Positions 1-9,293 of a DNA stretch of 64,000 nucleotides are shown one piece after another. The stretch is from Patiria pectinifera. Lineage: Eukaryota > Echinodermata > Asteroidea > Valvatida > Asterinidae. The notes under the pieces are model-generated. The model did no database searches and had not been told where the DNA came from. It worked only from the letters and a program-made list of their open reading frames with translations. The DNA lies in assembly GCA_029964075.1 (NCBI GenBank), contig CM057149.1, positions 11,294,465-11,358,464 of the forward strand, given 5' to 3'. Position 1 is the stretch's first letter. The number at the start of each line of letters is the position of its first letter. Position numbers and translations under genes: made by a program.

Positions 1-841
1 GAATTAATATATAGCGCTGCAGACATACCGAACTAAATTAATCAAAACCACACGACCGTTTTCTGGCGTCCCCTGCGTATATATTTTCATGCATGCTACT
101 GAGCTGTTTCCCAGTGATCATGAACATTCTCAATTTCTACGACAAGTTATCTCTCATCATATCAACATGATAAAACATTCCAATCCGTCAGAAAGACGGG
201 CCTTTTTCATATGAAAACATGACCCAGCGTAAAATCTAAAAAAATATAAAAAATGATCGCATTTTTGACATGGTAACCAGCGGGCGATTCGTGCTAAGGG
301 ATTACAGTGTAAGTCAACCAGTACCCGTAGGTATTTATAGGTCAATCCATGAGTAGCAGCTTACTCGGTTGGTAATGTTCTATGAATGCAAGACACTGAA
401 GTAAGCCTCTGCGTCCCATCCGGAAATTATTCGAAACTTGGCGTGTGTCGATGAAGTGACGTACGAACGCGCGCGTGATTACATGAGGAGAAATCTACGA
501 TAAACCAACTTGATCTGGATTAGATACAGCGTCTTACAAATACCCAGAATAATCTATTTCAAATATTCATGGTATTGTTCCTTACTATTTCAAACATACT
601 CGCGTTTCTTCCTTTTTAATCATGTCAAATGAGGCAGCCCGTTTACAGCTTGAAATGTCTGTTGACAGACATAGCAAAGAACAGGCACGGGAGAACGTTA
701 ATAAAAGAAGGCCTTTGTTACCCGGAATTGCCTTTTTTTTGTAAAACTACATGAAAGAGTCAATTCCTACTTCTGGGGCAGAAGATGAGACGAGGACAAT
801 TTATTGAATTTCGGACAATTAGAGCAGCCTTGCAGAATATT

Positions 842-2411
842 GGGTCGTATGTATAAAAACAAGCATTTGCTTTACTACCTATTTTCCTATGTCGGTGGGA
901 AACACGCCTGTGGGCTTGAGCTGCAATATGTTTGTTGGTTGGTGAACTGGTTGGTTGGTAGTTGGTTGGTTGGTGAACAGGTGGATGGGTTGGTTGGTGG
1001 ACACTTTACTCGGCCGTTATACTGTTTTCATGCCACGCGTTTATCACAGTTTTGCCAGTGAGTTTCTATGGAATACCTGCAGTTTTGTTACACAGATGCG
1101 CATACGTCTAATTTGCATATTAGATTACACCCCATTGCGTTGCAAAATTCACAGTTGTACGGTTCGTGGAACCGCCGTGGGTTGTACCACTTAGTACTTA
1201 TTAAGCATTTACTTGCATTTGTATGAATACAAATGAATTAAATGTTTTTACCGGAAAGCATTTGCTAAAAACTAAAATGAATAAAAAGGAGTAATTGCTT
1301 CAGATTTCAAGTAATTACTGGTAATTTTTCAAGGCTTGGTTGGCGCTACCTTGAGAATATACAGCCATTACTTCTGCTCAAAAATTGCTGCATTTATTCG
1401 TATTAACACAAAATTAACACAAAATGTTAAGAAATTATACTTATAATATCATACACTTTATTTTGAATAACATTGATGTGAAATTTACATATTTTTAATT
1501 ATTAATTCCCTCAGTAGAAAAAACGATAATTTCGCATTTTGTTCATGATATGCGAAGTGTAACCGTAAGATTCAATGCGGGGTCGAATGGAGAAATCTTA
1601 TCCAATGGCGTCACAGACACGTGTTAAAGCGGGTAAAATCGTACCAAAATTCAATACACAAAGGTTTTTGTTAATTGACATATTTTAAAAATAAAAGTTT
1701 GCAAAGATTGGTGACCTAATAAACTAAACAATGATTTCATTTTGTTTATTTGGTTCAGTTGGACAAAATTTCTCCTTAATCGTTCTATGCCGCACTGAAT
1801 TTTACGCTCACACTTCGCATATCGTGAACAAAATGCCAAATTATCGTTTCTTCTGGTAATTGAATTACTAATGAAAAATATTTAGATTTCGCATAAATGT
1901 TATTCAAAATAAAGTGTATGGTATTACATGTAGTTTAGTTTTTAACGTTTTGTGTTAATTTTGGCACGATTAATATCAACAAATGAAGCAATTCTTGCGC
2001 TATAGTATTTGCTTTATGTTCTCTAGGTAGGCCCAACCCAGCTATGAAAAATGACCAGTTAATACTTGAAATCTGAAGCATTTACTCCTTTTAATTCATA
2101 CGAAACGAAATGCAGTAAAAACGTCTAGTCTAACAAAAGCTAAAAAGTCAAAAACTTTTAGCAGATGCTTTCCAGTAAAAGCATTTGCTCCATTTTTATT
2201 CATACAAATGCAAGTAAATGCTTAAAAACAGGTAGTAATTTTTTTTTTTAGTTTTGTTTTTTCCAACTCTCACCCGGGAGGTAACATACTGAGTATACAG
2301 TGTTTAAACGTCGGTGAAGGGCTAAACCTAATTTGATTTATATCACCCGACGCAAAATTCCATCTAAAATTAAGTAGTAAAAGCAAATGCTAGCTTTTAT
2401 CCACACGACCC
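842..2411. mobile_element. TIR/foldback DNA element E1, copy 1
   Basis: Left end GGGTCGTATGTATAAAAAC; the reverse complement of the right end begins GGGTCGTGTGGATAAAAGC, so the terminal inverted repeats match over about 40 bp. Inside, two arms of roughly 400 bp (about 1200-1600 and 1780-2235) are imperfect inverted repeats of each other. ATT flanks both ends, a possible 3-bp target duplication. No transposase frame is visible, so this looks like a non-autonomous element. The superfamily is not resolved. Confidence 0.65.
934..1001 (+). repeat. GGTT-rich minisatellite in segment A copy 1
   Basis: Tandem runs of GTTG/GGTT with short interruptions. The same tract is longer in copy 2 (12617-12744) and of intermediate length in copy 3 (36622-36708), so it varies in length between duplicates. 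Confidence 0.85.
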
Positions 2412-3107
2412 ATTACGGAAGGCAAATTGTGATCGACGAGTCACGGGGCCTGATCAAGGCAGAGAGCGAGGCAAACTCGCGTCGTCGGGTAAATTACAAT
2501 CTCACGACCCATTTCGGGGCGATAATTCAGGGACAGGAGCCGAGCCGAGAGCGGCGTTGTTTTCCAATTTACAGACATTGGCGTACGGGGTTGACATACC
2601 GACGGCCTTCATCAAACGGCGCCCCATTTCGCGAGATATTACCGCGTGGACGATGGAGAAAAGAGCGATAATTCTGCAATTTCACAAATAATGAGAGCGA
2701 AGGCGTCATTTTACACCCGTCTTCACAATTCAATAATGTAACGCCCGAATTGGCGCTACCGTTCCGTAAACATGGATAACAATAGATGGTGACACGTTTG
2801 TCGCAGGAGTTGATACTTGTACGACAGCTGAATTTCAAATATAAAGTAAACATGGTAATGGAGTGATAACGATAGCTTACATTAACTTCCCCGATTTTTT
2901 AATATTGATACTTTTTTCAGCTTGAATGTCTTCTAAACTTCTGTCAAAACTAACATGTTCACGAAAATTGGGACTGGATACGTTTTTTGGGGGGAGGGTT
3001 TGGAAGGTTTCGTTCAATCTGAATAGAGTAAATTTCTTGTTTTGATTCCAGTCATAACCCTGACGGGTTGAGACCGTTCAGGGTGACAACGGACAATTTT
3101 AGTTCGA

Positions 3108-3240
3108 ATTCAATATCGACACCGGTTTACAAAAGGCCAACTCCCATCGTGACGTTGGCTTAACTCAAGGTCGGCAACGGGCCAACTGCAGGTCGACAGT
3201 GGGCCAATTTCGTGTCGACATTGCAGTCCCAGGTCAAATA
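3108..3240. repeat. Degenerate GTCGAC/GGCCAA minisatellite
   Basis: Several imperfect units of about 25-30 bp mixing GTCGACA, GGCCAA and CAGGTCGACAG. Counterparts in the other segment A copies lie near 14875-15005 and 38598-38735. Confidence 0.5.
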
Positions 3241-3582
3241 GCATTAAAACTTAAGAGATGACGTTCGATAACATATGCTGGTAAGTTAACCTTTGCGAAG
3301 TTGCATGATAATTATGGCGCAAAAAGACCCGTCCAATTACACGGCATTGCCAACCATTTCCGATCGGATTTAACATTTCTATCAAGTCAAATGTGGACAA
3401 TCCTGATCTGGCTGCGACAAGTCTGTCCTGTTTACTGTCGTCATTGCACCCCACATTATATAGAGGCTTTAAACACGTACCACCTCCATGGCTTAAGCCA
3501 AACTAAACGACGATACCGATTCATGAGACGTGATTCCTTCTTGCCCACAGGGCACCAGACTAATTGGCGTTAAGTCACACAT

Positions 3583-4530
3583 GGGGCGTATGTATAAAAA
3601 CTAGCAAATGCTTGGAAGTTTAAGAGTAAAAGCATTAAGGAAAAGCAAATGCTTGAATCCGTATGAATAACAGTTTCCTTTACTGTTCAGCATTTACAAG
3701 ACAACGTTTAGCAAATGATTCACTGTTGGATTGTTTTCATGGACGAATGGTTGTCAACAATAATAGTCCAAATCAAGGTGATGCTTACAATACGCGCAGA
3801 AGTTCATGTACATTTGACCCTCAAATCCATCAAAAATGATTAAGACATTTTACGCCAGTTGCAGAATACAGAAAGTATACTTTCATTAGTCATACCAATT
3901 GTAAAGGTCCACAGTGTCCTGTAGACGTCACAATTGCATAAAAAATCATCACAGACGTGTAAAAGCGGGTAAAATCATACCAAAATTCAATACACAAAGG
4001 TTTTGGTTTATTGAAATATCACCCAAAAAAAGCAAAGATGGGTGACCTAATAAACTAAACAATGCTTTTCATGTTGTTTAGTCCCCAGGGTGCCGTTGGA
4101 TACAAATAACAATTTCTCCTTAATCATTCTATGCCGCACTGATCTCTACGCTAACACTTCGCATATCTTGAACATAATGTGAAATTATCGTTTCTTCTAG
4201 TAATGGAACTAATAATAAAACAAATATATTAAAATTTCGTATAAATGTTATTCAAAATAAAGTGTATAGTTTTATACGTAGTCTATTTACGTTTTGTGTT
4301 AAGTTGGCGTAATTTATATTAATAAATACAGCAGTTTTCGCGCAGAAGTATTTGCTTGATATTTTTAAGGTATCTCCTACCCAGCCTTGAAAAATGACCA
4401 GTAAATGCCTGAAATCTGAAGCATTAAACTCCTTTTTATTCATACGAAATGAAGTAAACACTTCAAGTCTAGCAAAAGCTAAAAAATAAAAAGTAAATAC
4501 ATTTGGCTTTAGCAAATTGCTTTCCAGCAA
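3583..4530. mobile_element. TIR/foldback DNA element E2, copy 1 (right end missing)
   Basis: The left end resembles the E1 terminus with one substitution (GGGGCGTATGTATAAAAAC). The inner arm shares the CTGAAGCATT...TTCATACGAAA module with E1. The complete form in segment A copies 2 and 3 ends with an inverted GGGTCGT terminus, which was lost here together with about 0.8 kb of flank. Confidence 0.55.
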
Positions 4531-4620
4531 TTAAGTGCCTCATGCATTTTTTTTTAAAATGAAACTTCCATTGTATAGACACGTAGTTCAAGATCAACAA
4601 TCCATACTGAACTAGAGCTT

Positions 4621-4710
4621 TCGCTGACTTGGAAACCATTACTTTCACCGTTCCGCGATGGCAGATACGTCACAGATGACAGTGACTGCAATCAGCTAAA
4701 TGCAGACAAG
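4621..4710 (+). promoter_or_regulatory. Conserved 5' flanking block of GPCR-1
   Basis: The block (key parts GGAAACCATTA, TTCACCGTTCCGCGATGG, ATACGTCA, GATGACAGTGACTGCAAT) is found before all nine receptor copies. Here it is 726 nt before the start codon because an element fragment (4724-5046) lies between. TACGTCA is CRE-like. Conservation could mean promoter function or simply recent duplication; no transcription start can be placed from sequence alone. Confidence 0.45.
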
Positions 4711-4723
4711 GACTTTCCAGATA

Positions 4724-5046
4724 AGGCCTATGAAAAACGTATCCAGCTTTTGGTCTGTGCGCGCATCATCGTGGCAATGCGCGTCGGCAAAATTAAAACA
4801 GAAAATCAATGTCAGATGATGTCTCAAAACCGCCAAACTCACTGATTTGACTAGAATCCTGCTGCTGCATAATTTTAACGTGTTTTTAGATAGGGTGACG
4901 ATCGATTGTAAGCTGGATTTTAAGGGACCAAAGCGTCATCTGCAACATCAGCTGAAATTTGTGGGGAAAAGGGGGAAAAATTCGCGTCGCCCCACCACCT
5001 TTTATTTGGGGCAAGCTCCATACCAGAACCGGAGACTTTTCTGGCC
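4724..5046. mobile_element. Deleted copy of GGCC...GTCTCCGG TIR element
   Basis: Bounded by GGCC at the left and CCGGAGACTTTTCTGGCC at the right, with GATAA flanking both ends. Longer copies sit at the same place before GPCR-3 (18395-19533) and GPCR-6 (41812-42624); this one has lost most of its left half. GPCR-2 and GPCR-7 keep the empty site (CCAGATAA followed directly by the gene leader). Confidence 0.6.
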
Positions 5047-5346
5047 TGATAAATTCTGCCGGCTTTTCCACACGACAGGCAATGCAAGGAGTGAATTAAC
5101 AACGCCGTGAATTTAGACTCGAACAGAAAATAACGAGCAGACACACTGGGCGGTTTGAACCTTCATGCGCAACATGCATCTACATGTACACTAAAAGAAG
5201 GGACTCTTTTATGTTAAAAAGTTTCTGTATCTCTATATGTCAGTAGAATTACGTAAAGATCTTCATTTCCCAGGATGTCTTTTGATGAACTGAATACCTG
5301 ATAACATAGATTTATGATCTGTCTAGAAACGTACAGTACAGCCATC

Positions 5347-6489
5347 ATGGGAGCAGGAATAACATCAGGTGAGTGCAGTGAACAGGAGACTGTCAATATC
5401 AGTCAGGAGGCAGTTTCGTCGTGGCTACATACTCCCTTGGATGTCTGTATTAAGGCCATCGTCGTACCTATCATCTGGTGCCTTGGTATCATCACTAACT
5501 TGACTTTTCTATTGGTCATTGTCCGCGTTCGCAAACTGAGATCAGATACCAACATATACTTGGCACACTTAGCAATTGCTGATCTTCTCTTTCTGAGTAT
5601 GGTGACCGCATACGACATAAGGAGATACACTGCATCCGTCGTGGCATTTCACCATACCTTTGTGAATTCTGCCCAGTGTGTCAGCTTTTTCACCGTGGTA
5701 AATACTGGCTACTTTGCATCCATTGCTTTAGTTACCATGGTATCTTTCGAGAGATTTCTCGCCCTATGCCATCCTATGAAACATCTCAAAATCCGCGGAC
5801 GAAGACGCACCCATAGAATGATTGCAATCTGCTGGCTGGTGGGATTACTGTTTTCCGCTTCAACAGTTCCGAGAGTTCTAGTTCTCAACGTACTTTGTCT
5901 CCAATGGCCTGATGTCGACGCCTTTGTGGACTACCCATCCAGCTATGCATACTGTGGACCTGTATCACCTTTGGTAGACTACTTCATTCCGCCCCTACTG
6001 AATCTCCCCTGGATCATGGCAATGGTGGCTAACGTTTTCATGTATGTAAAAATCTTACAAATGCTCAACAAACGCACCTCCAACCAAAATATTACAGTAA
6101 GGAACGATCATAATGCAACTCATGTCCGAAATCAAGTGGCAAAAATGCTGGTCGCTAACGGCACTGTGTTCTTCTTATGCCAGGCCCCATATCGCATCTT
6201 CAGCCTGTCTGGATGGATCTGTCTTCTGGCTCAGATTCCTGATCCATTTTTGGTTGCATTAGGATCAGGAATCAGATGGATATCCTCTGTTCCCCAATTC
6301 ATCAATGCAATGATTAATCCGTTAATATACGGAGCCGTGAACCCAGCGTACCGTTCTGCGATCAGAGTGGCGTTCAAGTGCAAAGGCGAAGCCAGAAGGC
6401 AAAAAACATCTCTCTCTGTAGTGCGAAGACCAGAACAAAATAACACAACAGCCTTAGCCATGGACGAGGACATCGAAACTAGACTGTGA
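5347..6489 (+). CDS. GPCR-1: class A (rhodopsin-like) G protein-coupled receptor, intact
   Basis: 380 aa, single exon. The start is the ATG of the conserved N-terminus MGAGITSG, in good context (catcATGG); an upstream in-frame ATG at 5314 is not conserved. Seven hydrophobic segments: TM1 about 37-61 (N51 of GN-type motif), TM2 69-92 (LAIAD, D79), TM3 108-140 (C111, ERF at 135-137 in place of DRY), TM4 158-180 (W163), TM5 213-238 (P221), TM6 264-287 (CQAP at 278-281 in place of CWxP), TM7 312-331 (NPLIY 324-328). N17 is an N-glycosylation sequon. The C-terminus ends ETRL, a class I PDZ ligand type. Overall it resembles peptide-type class A receptors (TRH/secretagogue-like), but the ligand is unknown; a chemosensory role is an inference from the tandem expansion. 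Confidence 0.92.
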   Translation: MGAGITSGECSEQETVNISQEAVSSWLHTPLDVCIKAIVVPIIWCLGIITNLTFLLVIVRVRKLRSDTNIYLAHLAIADLLFLSMVTAYDIRRYTASVVAFHHTFVNSAQCVSFFTVVNTGYFASIALVTMVSFERFLALCHPMKHLKIRGRRRTHRMIAICWLVGLLFSASTVPRVLVLNVLCLQWPDVDAFVDYPSSYAYCGPVSPLVDYFIPPLLNLPWIMAMVANVFMYVKILQMLNKRTSNQNITVRNDHNATHVRNQVAKMLVANGTVFFLCQAPYRIFSLSGWICLLAQIPDPFLVALGSGIRWISSVPQFINAMINPLIYGAVNPAYRSAIRVAFKCKGEARRQKTSLSVVRRPEQNNTTALAMDEDIETRL

Positions 6490-6599
6490 TCAATGAGGTC
6501 AGTTGAACAATCAATATGTGAATGCGAGCAAACTCTGTAAATACCATGATGTGCAAAACTATATATACCATGATGTACAAAACTAAAAAAAAATGCCTT

Positions 6600-6843
6600 C
6601 AGAAGGATGGAATTAGCAGGACATTGCCACCGTCATCCTTAACTACCCACGAGCCAGCTAATACTCTGGGAGTCTACACATGGACGAAGACACAGAGGTA
6701 GACCAAAGGCAACATACATCAATGCACTTAAGAGAGACACAGGGTTGGAAGAGACATGAGCTAGATGCATAGATGAGGAATCGTGACGAATGGAGGATCC
6801 GTGCCCGGGGTCGGCTGTGGCCGACTTTGTGAGTGAGTGAGTG
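6600..6843 (+). mobile_element. LINE 3'-terminal fragment (downstream of GPCR-1)
   Basis: Homologous to 44185-44450, where a frame encodes a GRPKTTYINALKRDTG-like stretch followed by RDEWR, typical of the tail downstream of the reverse transcriptase in RTE/CR1-like LINEs. It ends in a (GTGA)n tract, as LINE 3' ends often do. Only the tail is present. Copies also follow GPCR-4 and GPCR-6, so the insertion predates those duplications. Confidence 0.6.
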
Positions 6844-7760
6844 TACAAAACTAAAGGATTTTCAACCACATGCCTACTAAACTGGGTAGCACTTTGTCGA
6901 TTTGTGTAAGAAGGAGGAATTATCATATTGAGATGTAGCCTTCATATTAAAAGCTTTACTTGTAATTTCAATAGGCCTAAAGGTGAAAAAATGGTGCAAT
7001 ATTTACTAAATCTGTGCTTGGTCAGTTTTAAACAAGTACATGTACGTTTAAAACCGGATTGGGACCCGGACCTGGATAATGTCCCCAGCCGACGGTGAGG
7101 TGCGCTAGTCTGGACCACAGTGTTACCTGTGATAACAATAACCCTAAGAACCACAGCGCAAGTTTTGCACAGTTTTCATGTAACAAGCCATATGGGACCT
7201 ATAACAAAGTAAAAAGGAACAAAAATAGGAACAAAAGAAGGGAACAGTATTGGCCCTCGAAAGTCAATATAAATGTTAGTATTATTTGTGCGGTCACAAG
7301 TTGTTCGCCGGTCGTTTTTTATAATGCAAACCAGGCTTACCGGTTTCATGTGTGGGGATTTAGTGTGCCGATTTAAGAGGTTTGCCCCCGCCCCCCGTGG
7401 AGCGAACGATGCGGCGAATTTATGTTGTTCTTTGTTAATTTATTAATTGTTCATTTTTTGTCCAGTGTCTCATATTTTAATCATAATAATCAATAAAAAC
7501 ATGTACTTTATAGACAAATTGTGAAAGTGTAGAGGAACCTATACTAACAACGCACAGATTGATGAATTCGTGTCATCACCCACTTTTAATATAGCTGGGT
7601 GATTGACCATTTTAATACACTCCCACGAACAAACAAACCGATCAAATATCTGGCTTATATCTGCGCACTACAGTAATAAAGTGCATGCCGAGTACAGACA
7701 CGTAGTTCAATTTGAACCAACCACTGATAATGATCAACAATCCAATTTAAGCAAGAGTAT

Positions 7761-7860
7761 TCGCTGACATGGGAACGATTATGTTCACCGTTCCACGATG
7801 GAGCATACGTCAATCACGACAGAGACTGCAATTAGATAAATGCAAACAAGCACTTTCCAG
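7761..7860 (+). promoter_or_regulatory. Conserved 5' flanking block of GPCR-2 (type II)
   Basis: Begins about 390 nt before the start codon. It belongs to a variant shared with GPCR-7 and GPCR-9 (GGGAACGATTATG, ATACGTCAATCACGAC), distinct from the AAACCATTACG / CAAAGATGAC variant of the other copies. ATGCAAACAAGCAC follows, an octamer-like motif. Function is inferred. Confidence 0.45.
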
Positions 7861-8150
7861 ATAACAAATCCTGCTACAGGCTGCTCCATATGACACGATG
7901 CAAGGACAGTACAACGCCTTGAATTTAGAATCGAACATAAAATATCGAGCAAACACACTAGATGACTCGAACCTTCATGCTCACGATACTGTTAAAGAAG
8001 GAATTCTTTTAATGTCAAGAAGTCTATATACCAGGAGAATGTCGTAAAGATGTTCATGTTCCAGGATCTCTTTTGATGAACTGGATTACTGATTAGATAG
8101 ATTGATGATCTTTTCTTGAAACTGTGCCTGTATAAACTACACGTATAGCC

Positions 8151-9293
8151 ATGGGAGCAGGAACAACATCAGGTGAGTGCAGTGAACAGGACACTGTCAA
8201 TATCAGTCAGGAGGATGTTTCTTCGTGGCTGCACACTCCCTTGGATGTGTCTATTTCGACCATCGTCGTACCTATCATCTGGTGCCTTGGTATCATCACT
8301 AACTTGACTTTTCTATTTGTCGTTGTCCGCGTTCGCAAGCTGAGATCAGATACGAACATATACTTGGCTCACCTGTCACTTGCTGATCTTCTCTACTTGA
8401 GTCTGGGGTCCATATACGACATAAGGAGTTACACTGCATCCGTCGTGGCATTTCACCATCCCTTTGTAAATTATGCCTCGTGCGTAATTTTTTACACCGT
8501 GATAAATACTGGCTACTTTGCATCCATTGCTTTAGTTATAATGGTATCGTTCGAGAGATTCCTCGCCCTGTGCCATCCAATTAAACATCTCAAAATTCGC
8601 GGACGAAGACGCACCCATAAAATGATTGCAATCTGCTGGCTGGTCGGATTACTGTTTTCCGCTTCAACAGTTCCGAGAGTTCTAGTTCTCAACGTACGCT
8701 GTCTCCAATGGCCCGATGTCGACGCCTTTGTGGACTACCCATCCAGCTATGCATACCGTGGTCCTGTGTCACCTCGTGTAAACTACTTCATTCCGCCCCT
8801 ACTGAATCTCCCCTGGATCATGGCAATGGTAGCTAACGTTTTCATGTATGTAAGAATCTTACAAATGCTCAACAAACGCACCTCCAACCAAAATATTACA
8901 GTAAACACAGATCATGATGCAACTCATATCCGAAATCATGTGGCGAAAATGCTGGTCGCTAACGGCACTGTGTTCTTCTCATGCCAGGCCCCATATCGCA
9001 TCTTCAGCCTGTCTAAATGGATCTGTCTTCTGGCTCAGATTCCTAATCCATTTTCGGTTGCATTAGGATCAGGAACCATTTGGATATCCTCTGTTCCGCA
9101 GAACATCAATGCGATGATTAATCCATTGATCTACGGAGCCGTGAACCCAGCGTACCGTTCTGCGATCAGAGTGGCGTTCAAGTGCAAAGGCCAAGCCAGA
9201 AGGCAAAATACATCTGTTTCTGTAGTGCGTGGAACAGAACAGAATAACACAACATCCTTAGCCACAGACGAGGACATCGAAACTAGACTGTGA
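8151..9293 (+). CDS. GPCR-2: class A G protein-coupled receptor, intact
   Basis: 380 aa, single exon, collinear with GPCR-1. Start context is gccATGG; TATAAA lies only about 20 nt upstream, too close for a normal TATA box serving this ATG. Retains N51, D79, ERF 135-137, W163, CQAP and NPLIY, and ends ETRL. Differences cluster in the TM2-ECL1 region (LGSIYDIRS, AFHHPF, NYASC) and in ECL3 (SKW, PNPFSV, GTIW). Cys203, conserved in the other copies, is Arg here (YAYRGP); if that cysteine forms the TM3-ECL2 disulphide the fold could be affected, though Cys184 is an alternative partner. Confidence 0.92.
   Translation: MGAGTTSGECSEQDTVNISQEDVSSWLHTPLDVSISTIVVPIIWCLGIITNLTFLFVVVRVRKLRSDTNIYLAHLSLADLLYLSLGSIYDIRSYTASVVAFHHPFVNYASCVIFYTVINTGYFASIALVIMVSFERFLALCHPIKHLKIRGRRRTHKMIAICWLVGLLFSASTVPRVLVLNVRCLQWPDVDAFVDYPSSYAYRGPVSPRVNYFIPPLLNLPWIMAMVANVFMYVRILQMLNKRTSNQNITVNTDHDATHIRNHVAKMLVANGTVFFSCQAPYRIFSLSKWICLLAQIPNPFSVALGSGTIWISSVPQNINAMINPLIYGAVNPAYRSAIRVAFKCKGQARRQNTSVSVVRGTEQNNTTSLATDEDIETRL

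Larger units (their letters stand above)
1..4545. repeat. Segment A, copy 1 (segmental duplication, non-coding)
   Basis: First of three copies of a long non-coding segment; the others are at 11867-17645 and 35690-41065. Position 1 aligns with about 35695 and the order of landmarks is the same in all three: GGTT minisatellite, TIR element E1, a degenerate minisatellite, TIR element E2. This copy lacks about 0.8 kb at its right end, equivalent to 16850-17636 of copy 2, including the right end of E2. It lies directly before GPCR-1. No convincing gene was seen; short open frames here do not carry recognisable domains. Confidence 0.8.
6490..8150. other. Intergenic unit between GPCR-1 and GPCR-2
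   Basis: No gene seen. It contains, in order, a LINE tail, a stretch around 6940-7090 (TTTAAAACCGGATTGGGAC) seen after every receptor, a block starting GCGCTAGTCTGGACCACAG (about 7105), a block around 7310-7400 (ATGCAAACCAGGCTTACCGG, shared with other intergenic units), and the 5' block of GPCR-2. All of it recurs elsewhere in the array, so the duplication unit is receptor plus flanks. Confidence 0.7.

Noticed and set aside
2387..2671. 94-aa open frame conserved in the three segment A copies
   Set aside because: Conservation follows from segmental duplication of non-coding DNA. The frame has no domain, and copy 3 has a small insertion changing part of it.
5314..5346. Upstream in-frame ATG of GPCR-1 (adds 11 residues)
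   Set aside because: Not conserved in other copies; MGAGITSG is the shared N-terminus.
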